Below, piece after piece: positions 56,681 through 64,000 of a DNA stretch of 64,000 nucleotides (position 1 is its first letter; every line of letters begins with the position of its first letter). Made by a program: the position numbers and the translations under genes. The stretch is from Delphinus delphis (taxonomy: Eukaryota > Chordata > Mammalia > Artiodactyla > Delphinidae), in the NCBI RefSeq assembly GCF_949987515.2, contig NC_082696.1:630001-694000 (forward strand), written 5' to 3'. The notes beneath the pieces are model-generated. The model was not told where the DNA came from, searched no databases, and worked only from the letters and a program-made list of their open reading frames with translations.

Positions 56681-58783
56681 CCCGGCTCCCACAGGATGAG
56701 CGGGTCCCGGGGAACAGACAGCTGCCTGACGTGTGAGGCTCAAATCAGATACCTGCAGAACATTCAGCCTCGATCAGCGCTTGTACGGAAAGCCGCTGTG
56801 CCTTACTGGGCGCGGCATCCCTCCCGGGGGTCCCGGGGGCCGGGCCTGGGGGGAGCAGCCCCGTCACGGGGGAAGGCCCACATCCTGTCCTCCCTTCCTG
56901 CCTGCAAACCCATCTATGCCGAGCCGTCTGGCAGGTTTGCGGCTCAGCGGGCAGTGCCACGCCCCTGCCTCACCCCCCTCGCAGGAGATGGTGGCGACCC
57001 CGCAAGGCACAGAGGCCGCCGCCCAGAGACCCTCCACTCTGGCATTCGGGCCACGGGGGCTCCATCCTCTGCCTCGTCTTCACAGGCGCAAATGTCCAGC
57101 CTGACCCCAGACCTCGGCCCCTGCATCTCATGCCACCAGTGCTCAGGAAGCTTTGTTTTCCTCAAGGAAACAACAGGTCAGAGGAAAACCGTGGTTTTGT
57201 GCCAACACGTCAATGACGTGGACTCACCACGGCCGGAGCTGAAGACCGTCCCCCTCCCTCCGACAACTTTGATGCTGAAACACTGCTGGGCTTCGTCAAG
57301 AAGAACAATCACTTCCAGATGACTTCTTCTGGGCAACCGAGTAGGTTGTGCGTAAGGGCGCGTATGGGTAGCTATGGATACGCTTGTGTTCACGCCCATT
57401 GCGCTTCAGAAACAAAGAGAAACACTGCCTTTACAATACTGTTTTCAGCGCTCAGACATAGCGGAAAGTTATTGTTATGGTTATTGTGTTTTCCGCAGTT
57501 ATCACCTAGCGTGCATCTGAATCTATTTAGTAATTAGTATACTGGGGTTCTCTCAGTGTGCGGCATCTGTAACGGTGACGATGGTGGTGGCTGTGTCTAA
57601 AGGCCACCACGGCCAGCAGGGTGCTGCAGATAAAGGGCTTCTCACCGGGGACGAAACGAGATCCCTTCTCCTCAGGTTCTGTGCCACGGAGATGGCGTGC
57701 GGCCACAGGGCAACAGCGCATCTCATGCCGGGGATTAGCCGTGACTGAGTAACCGCGGCTGTGACAGGCTTGCCAAGACAAACACCGCAGGGATTATCAG
57801 ACTTTTTGTTCAAGAGCAAAGCCTGATTACCAGATGGGCCGAGGAGGAAACGGCTCTGCCCGCCCGGCCCTGGTCACCGTCCACCCCACAGCGACATGTC
57901 TGGAATGGACCTCTCGTTTCTCCTGGGGCAAGGTCACCGTTTACCAGGCACAGGATGCCCCTGGGTGGACCCTCACTCCTCAGGGCCACGTGGCCTTCAG
58001 GCGTCACATTCCCCAAAGAAGAGAAACGAAGGGCACAGGGGCCTCAGGCTCACGCTCACACGGCCCCCACCCCAGCTCAAAGCAGCGGTCCCACTCTTTC
58101 CGAAGGGAGGGCCGACCAGCTGGGTTCTCTCCAGGCTGTTGGAGACCAGGCGCGGGAGCTCAGCCACCGCAACGAAGTCCACGGGCCAGGGCTCAAAGAG
58201 CAGACTTGCGCCTCTCGCCGTCCAGAGGCTAGGAGCCCAAGGCCAGGGTACCAGCGGGGGTGGTGCTGGCTAGGCCCCTTCCTGGCCTGCAGGCCTGTGC
58301 GTTTGGGGGACAGTTCAGCCCAAAGCAGCCGCGCACCAGAGACGCCCTCTGGTCTCATCTGGTTAAGCCACAAGCTCCTGTGTCCTGACGCTCTGGCCCA
58401 GACAGACGGGAACTGATGTGAAGTCGCCCGAGTCCAGAGGGCGTCCTGCCCACCTCCTGCTCCCCTCGCCCTGGCTGGGGGCTGCGACCAGCTCCCAGGC
58501 CTGAAAACCAATTTACGTGTACAGTGGAAGGTTCAGGGGCCTTTATTTTGGTCGGAGTGGAAGACAAAGCCCACGAGGATCAGGGGAGGCACAGGGCGGG
58601 AGCAGGGTGGACGCAAACCCTGTGTGAACTTCCCTCCACCCTGCAGCCAACCGCCGCTCCCCTGCCCCCGCCGGATCCTGCAAACCAGGCTTAATTCCAA
58701 AGAGCACCTTTGCTCCTGGTGCCCAGTTGCGGCAGAACGAGGTGTTGCTGAGGCCGGAGGCCCCGGGGAGCGCACGGGCGTCA
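56681..58783. other. Unassigned stretch
   Basis: 57310-57600 has balanced composition and looks single-copy. No gene or transposon was recognised. Confidence 0.4.
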
Positions 58784-58879
58784 CCCGAGAATTGGGGGCG
58801 CGTCCCCGTCGCACACCCGAGAATCAGGGGCGCGTCCCCGTCGCACACCCGAGAATCAGGGGCGCGTCCCCGTCGCACA
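58784..58879. repeat. 32-bp tandem repeat, three copies
   Basis: 'cccgagaatcaggggcgcgt' plus 'ccccgtcgcaca' starts at 58784, 58816 and 58848. Copies 2 and 3 are identical; copy 1 differs at two or three sites. Each unit carries several CpG. Confidence 0.95.
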
Positions 58880-60477
58880 CTCACTCACTCAGCACCTGCT
58901 GTAGAGCGTTCGGGGCAACGTCTCCTGTGGCGTGGAGGCCGGATCTGCCCTGGCGTCTGGCATCTTGCGTAGGCTTCTCAGCATCCTCTTCACACCTCGC
59001 TCAGGTTGCTTTCAGAATAAAGTTCCAGGAGCTGATGAGAAATTACAGCGCAGGCAAACTCCAGACACCAAGCGGGGACATCCATGAGGACATGACTATC
59101 CTCCTTTTTATGCCATAAAATCTCAACCCCCAGTACACCATTGTTGTTAAAGCTAAGAGTCGTCACCTCTGGAGCTATTGGGTTCATTTTACCTCTGGGG
59201 TGCCCTCCTCTGAGCGGGAGGGAGGCCCGGGGAGCCAGGTCCCCAGGAGAAGCCCCGGGAGCAAAGGCAACGCTCAGGGCGGCACAAGGGATTCGGAAAA
59301 GAAGGCAGCCCAGCACCCAGTGAGGCAGAGAAGCCGAGCAGGCGGTAACCAAGTGCGTTTTCACTGGGATGGTTTGGAGGCAAAGGCTCGTTGAGGAGCC
59401 GGGGGCTCACAAAGGAGAGTGTTGCTGAAAGACAGCTGCATCAGAACAACATTGCACAAAGAAATGCAGTCGCAGTTTCAGTAGCCACGGCAGCTCCGGC
59501 CTGAGAAAGCAGCAGTGTGCACCTGTGACTTCCCGTCCACCGTGCAGTCGCCAGGAGCCCTCGTGGAAGGCGAAGGCCCAGGCTTTGATGCAGCCCCCCT
59601 TGCTGGCGCCTGCGGCAGCTCCAGGGCTCCTTAGAACAGCTGAGCCCACGTCGTGGTGCAGAAGAGGCAGAATGTAAGGAGGTGTAGAGGAGGCCTGGCG
59701 TGGACCTGAAAGCACAGACGTCCGGCTGAGAAGGGCTTCGCCGCCAGCCGTGACCCGTGACCAGGGAGCAGCCGCTGTGCCCTGGGAGCTGTGCGTGTCC
59801 GGTGCTGGGGAGAACGCGAGAAGCACAGCGCAGACCACTACCAGGCAGGCTGTGCACCCATCGACCCGGACAGGCGTGCGGTCCACACCCGGCAGGCAAT
59901 TCCACCAGCACCGAGCAGGGCTCGGACGGCTGTAAACCCGCCAGGTCAGAATGGGCAGTAAGAGTTTGAAGACCCTCTTCAAGCTACCTTGAGAAGGAAG
60001 CTGGGCTTGCGGGCCGCAGGGATTGGTGGTGCCCAGGCTGCAGGAAGCATGTGGCCCTGAGAGCGCCAGGAAGGGCCAGTGGTGTCCACTCAGGGCTGTC
60101 CTCCTACCAGGAGCCTGGGGCACGCTCTGGTCTCAGGCCTCTCACCTGCATTCTGAATTCCTGTCTGACCTGAGACTTGACCAGACCCTGGGCACACGTG
60201 ACCTCAGGTGACCTGGGTGGCAGCTCCCCCTGCTCCCTTTGGGGACAGTGACTTCAGGAAGGAAAACAGCCAGGTGCAGACCCCACGTTGCGCAGTAACA
60301 GTCTTACTATCTGACAACTGGGTGTGGCAGCAGGTTGGTGATCATAAGGGTTTTGATCTTTTAATTTTCAAATGCATTTGAGCATTTATATGCATCTAAG
60401 GTAGGAAACTTGTGATTTTAAGAAAATTCTTAGGGGTTAGCTAATTAAATTTTAATCATGTTTAAATATTTAAGACC
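58880..60477. other. Unassigned stretch
   Basis: 58990-59200 is less GC-rich. The 238-codon minus frame at 59407-60123 has no recognisable domain. No transposon was named. Confidence 0.4.
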
Positions 60478-60654
60478 ATGATTCTTAACTTGGGGGGATT
60501 TTTGCCCCCATCCCCAGGGAATGTTTGGTGATGTCCAGGGACGTTTTTTATTGTCACAAGGAGGGGTTGCTCCTGGCATCTGGGGGGGGCAGGACCGCCC
60601 CACAGCAAAGACTTACCGGCTCTGCATGTTGACAGTACTGCAGCTGAGAAACTG
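60478..60654 (+). mobile_element. MER5A-type hAT MITE
   Basis: 'atgattcttaacttgggggg', 'aatgtttggtgatgtccagg', 'attgtcacaaggaggggttg', 'ctcctggcatctgg' and 'acagtactgcagctgagaaa' follow MER5A in forward orientation. The internal stretch between 'gcatctgg' and 'aggaccgcccc' is shortened compared with the consensus. Confidence 0.8.
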
Positions 60655-61060
60655 ATTTAAGGGAATTCGCTTTATTAAATCAAGCCATTTATAAACATTG
60701 TTTAATGACTTAAGAAGATTTTGTTGGTGAGATTTACGAGTTTTCCTTATTAGGTGTTTGAAGTACCCAAGGAAATCAGATATGTCAAACTTATGATGAT
60801 GGTCTGAAGTGTAACCTCTGAAGACATTTAGTCAATCAACTGGTATAAAATATTTATTTAAATTTAATCTAAAAAATTTATAGCTGAGTATTAAAGAACC
60901 AGAGAAGAGGGATCCTTTTAATCTTAATACAAAAGTACTATATTCATAAATAAATGAAATGTACGGGTTACATTTACAGGGCTTTAATTTACACCGTTGA
61001 TGAGTTAGTGTTTCCTGAAATAAATAAACAGCCTCTGTGAGAGAACGGGCAGCAGCCTGG
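60655..61060. other. AT-rich block, unidentified
   Basis: AT-rich with several AATAAA/TTTATT words ('aaaatatttatttaaattta', 'ttcataaataaatgaaatgt'). It resembles a 3'-UTR-like or old repeat segment. No frame or family was recognised. Confidence 0.4.
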
Positions 61061-64000
61061 GGAGGACACTCCTTCACGGCCGGTCAGTGCAGCTCGGACA
61101 CCAGGAAGCACAGTGCACCGGGGCCTCTGAAAGTCCCAGCGGCTGGCGCACAGAGCAGGTGTCCAATGACGGGATCACTCCGGAGCCCGGGGTGCTGAAG
61201 GAGACAGCGGCTCCAGCGGGGTGCAGGCACTGGGCAGCGATGCCCTCTGCGAAAGCAGGGAGGCGTCCCGAGAACCGAGCGGGGTGAGGTCTGGTTCTCC
61301 CTAGTCCTGTGACCACCGGCCCCACCCAGAGACGGGGCTCCTGCTGCCTCGCATGGCTGACACCAGGCATTGTTGTCCTGATTTCAGTGCTGGGACACCA
61401 GGCCCACAGTCATCCAAAATCAACCAGCTGTGGAAGTAGCTGGCTCACGGGTGCAGATCTGGCTCCGTTTCCGAATTCCGCTCCCCCCGCCAGGCTGTGT
61501 AAGAGTGGAGGGTGGGGGTCAGAGGTCAACCACGATGGCTGCCCTGGCCAGGTCAGGAGAAAGTGGGCTCTTCCGTGAGCCTTAAGACAGACGCCACATG
61601 GCCACTGCTGGCCGTTCATCCTCACTACTGACCACCGCAGCCTCAGGGTCACAGGCAGCCCTGCGAAAACGCGCTCACCACCTTCCACCAAGTCATCCGC
61701 CGATTCCAGCTCTACCGCGATCAGTGGTACTTGCCGTCACGTGCTCCGCCTCAGCGGGGACCCGGGAGCATCCTGAACCACCGCATGCCGCCGCCGATAG
61801 GAGAGGACGCAACAGGACCAGGGAGGGGCGGGAAGACTGTGGACGGCTGAGCACGAAGAAAGAGGCAGCAGAAAGAACACGGGGTGTGAGCCCTGTGACA
61901 GCACCTCACCCCGCGATGTGCAGGCCCCCCGCCCACAGAGCAGAGCCGGCCTTCCGGCTGCACTCCTGCGCCGCCCTCTCTCCTCTGGCCTCTTCCGCCG
62001 CCAGACGCGTGAACAAGGCTCTCAAAGGAGCGCCAGCTGTGGGGCTTCTTCCTCCTGCAGGGAAGCTACCTGCAGCTCCACTCACGCCCGCAGTCCTGGG
62101 CTAGGCAATTGGATCCTGAGAATGAGTCATGGTGACGTTGTTTGGTAACTCTCTGGTTTGCAGGAAACACTGAGGAAGTATGTGAAACAGTAAATGGAGG
62201 AAGCCCGGGATTTTCCAGTCCATGTTGTTGCCAGTAACCATCATTAATTCATCATCAAACGGAGAGAGACCCAGTAGTGACGCTGGCAACTGGCAGCACG
62301 AAGCTGCCTGTAACTAACGCACACGTTCCCAGGGGATCTGGACACACGGCAGTGGCCTGGGACCAGGGGACGAGACGCAACATGTTTCAGAACACGGCCC
62401 TGATGTCTGTGGCTGCAGCCTCCAAGCCCACCCCCACAAAGGTGAGGGGCGGACGGGGCCCAAAGCAGCAGGAGTCTGAGGCCCTCCAGGACCTGAGTCC
62501 TGCCTGAAGCTCCGTGCGCTGCCGGGTGACAGCCCAGCCCTAGCAACCCTGGACACAGCCTGCGGGCGGCCCCGCCGAGCCGCGAGCAGACGCCTGGGCC
62601 GCGGCCCCGGGAAGCCCTCGGAGACAGCAACACCCATGCACGGTGAGCCGCCTGCAGGCCGCGTGCTCACTCCAGAAGCACTGGCTTCTCCCTTGTGTCG
62701 GCCTGGGCCACCGCACATTCCTTTACTCATCCTCCCAGCCCCTGGCACCTGGTTCATTCTTCTTAACACCTTCAGTGACTGAGAAGCAGAGTCACTGCTC
62801 TGTGAACGGACACCTGGGCCCTGGCGGGGCGAGAGGGATCCCTGCTGCCACGGCGGGTAAAACAGACAGGCTGCTCCTGGATGGGCCCTTGCAACGCGGA
62901 GGCCAGGACCCTAGAACCGAATCTGACCTCAGGTACTGGAAGAGGGAGCGTTTGAAGCCCCCGCGGCAGGGAGAGCCTTGCCGACTTTTCTGAATGCCTG
63001 ACATTTCGCTCAGCTCCTGGGCACCTTGCTGCACAGATAAGGGAGGTTCAAAAGTGTTTTGGTCATCGTTGGACCAAAGAAATGACTTTCCAAAAACAGT
63101 ATTCTGAAAGATGCTCATCTGAACATCTAACTTTATAAATGCTTATTTAAGAAAATCTCGTTATTTTAGTCACTTCAGCTAAACAACGGCCTATTAGGTA
63201 CCAATAACACGCCTGGAACTGAGCCTCTGTTTGGGGTCAGAGGAGGCGTAAGATGAGCTGCATTCCCTTTAGGAGTGTGTGTTCTAGGGCGGAGGTGTGC
63301 GGGGGTGTGGGTGTGAATGTATGAATGTGAACCAGGTGGGACTGGCGGGACCAGGTGGGATCGGCCTTGGGGAGTGGGTGTTGAGTGGCCGGCGTAGCTG
63401 TGGCAGGTGTGGTTCTGTCGGGCTGCTGGGAGAGGTTCATGCAGACAGAAATGGGCAATAGAAGTAACTAGCAGAAAATAGTGTCTGGAGGACAGTGACA
63501 GCAAAGGGCTGAGTGATCTGTTGTCCCCTCACCAAATGCCAGATGACAGCTGCTGCAGGGTGTGCGGAACAGGACCAGATGTGGGGAGCTGGCCAGGGCA
63601 TCAGGTCCCAGAGGAGCATCTCAGAGTTCAGGCTGGACTCAGGCTTTGCCTCAAGTCGCAGGTGCTTGGCCAGACAAATGAGACCCACAGGATGGGGATA
63701 TAAGGCACGCCCAGCTCAGATGCTGCAGGAGCACAAGGCTTATCCCCGACGCCTCACAGTGGGAAATTAGAAACCAGACCCAGACCCACCCCTCCATTCC
63801 GAGGGGGCGCTTCCACATGGGGGCCTGGCGTCTAGAGGGCCCAGGGGTGACTCCTGCCAGAGCGTTAGGAACACAGAACCAGCAGCTACAAGCCAGGGGC
63901 TGGAATAAGACCCATCTGGGTTGGCGCCCCAGTCCTGCTATGGGAGGCTTGTCTCCCTTCTTTCTTGCACGTAAACTTAAGATCTACCTCAGAGGAGTGG
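61061..64000. other. Unassigned GC-rich stretch to window end
   Basis: About 2.9 kb. 63060-63210 is AT-richer. No gene, RNA or named repeat was recognised. Frames of up to 168 codons (61598-62104 plus) show no family resemblance. Confidence 0.4.

Noticed and set aside
56309..57322. 337-codon plus-strand frame starting in the CpG island
   Set aside because: Arg/Gly/Pro-rich, no domain, no visible exon structure; stop-poor GC-rich DNA explains it.
58784..58879. Three 32-bp repeats of CRISPR-like length
   Set aside because: No spacers; simple tandem duplication.
60832..61077. 81-codon minus frame in the AT-rich block
   Set aside because: No family resemblance, and it lies in 3'-UTR-like sequence.

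Overview
This is vertebrate nuclear DNA, and the repeats point to a cetacean, most likely a toothed whale. Six copies of the tRNA-derived CHR-type SINE are present. Five are the short form of about 200 bp typical of whale and dolphin genomes. One, at 14840-15165, is the long CHR-1 form. No ruminant BovB or Bov-A/ART2 element was recognised. Older mammalian layers are also present: L1, L2, MIR, MER5A, MLT1 LTR, Tigger and hAT fossils. GC content is high, CpG is frequent, and there are several minisatellites. I infer a gene-poor, perhaps subtelomeric, segment.

I found no protein-coding gene that I can defend. Long open frames are common, but they come from GC-rich sequence with few stop codons or from tandem repeats whose unit is a multiple of three. 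The recognisable coding remnants belong to transposons: L1 ORF2 fragments at 17.8-19.15 kb and 47.5-47.7 kb, and a Tigger transposase C-terminus at 38.3-38.6 kb. One unidentified minus-strand frame at about 49.5-50.1 kb has a good initiation context and a Cys-rich segment, and is kept as a weak candidate.

Layout. 0-12 kb: a G-rich minisatellite (231-718), a Tigger1 fossil split by a SINE, a hAT fossil, an L2 3' end, otherwise unassigned GC-rich DNA. 12-20 kb: MIR, a near-perfect mariner-like hairpin resembling the miR-2284/2285 family, a GT microsatellite, CHR-1 inserted in L2, then an L1 3' portion carrying a SINE with a perfect 17-bp target duplication. 20-31 kb: a 56-bp tandem duplication, a 490-bp G-rich minisatellite, a 75-bp dispersed duplication, an AT-rich block with homeodomain-like motifs, and a 10 x 17 bp minisatellite. 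31-38 kb: two SINEs and CpG-dense patches. 38-39.1 kb: a U6 snRNA retropseudogene split by a Tigger element. 45-49.3 kb: old L1 sequence interrupted by a solo-LTR-like element and a SINE. 49.4-52 kb: the candidate frame, a 31-bp minisatellite, an MLT1 LTR and a MIR. 52-64 kb: mostly unassigned GC-rich DNA with a CpG island (56190-56680), a 32-bp triple repeat and MER5A.

Because there are no genes there is no pathway to describe. The main content is the insertion history: older elements hit by younger ones at eight or more places. Element names come from remembered consensus sequences and were not checked by a search.
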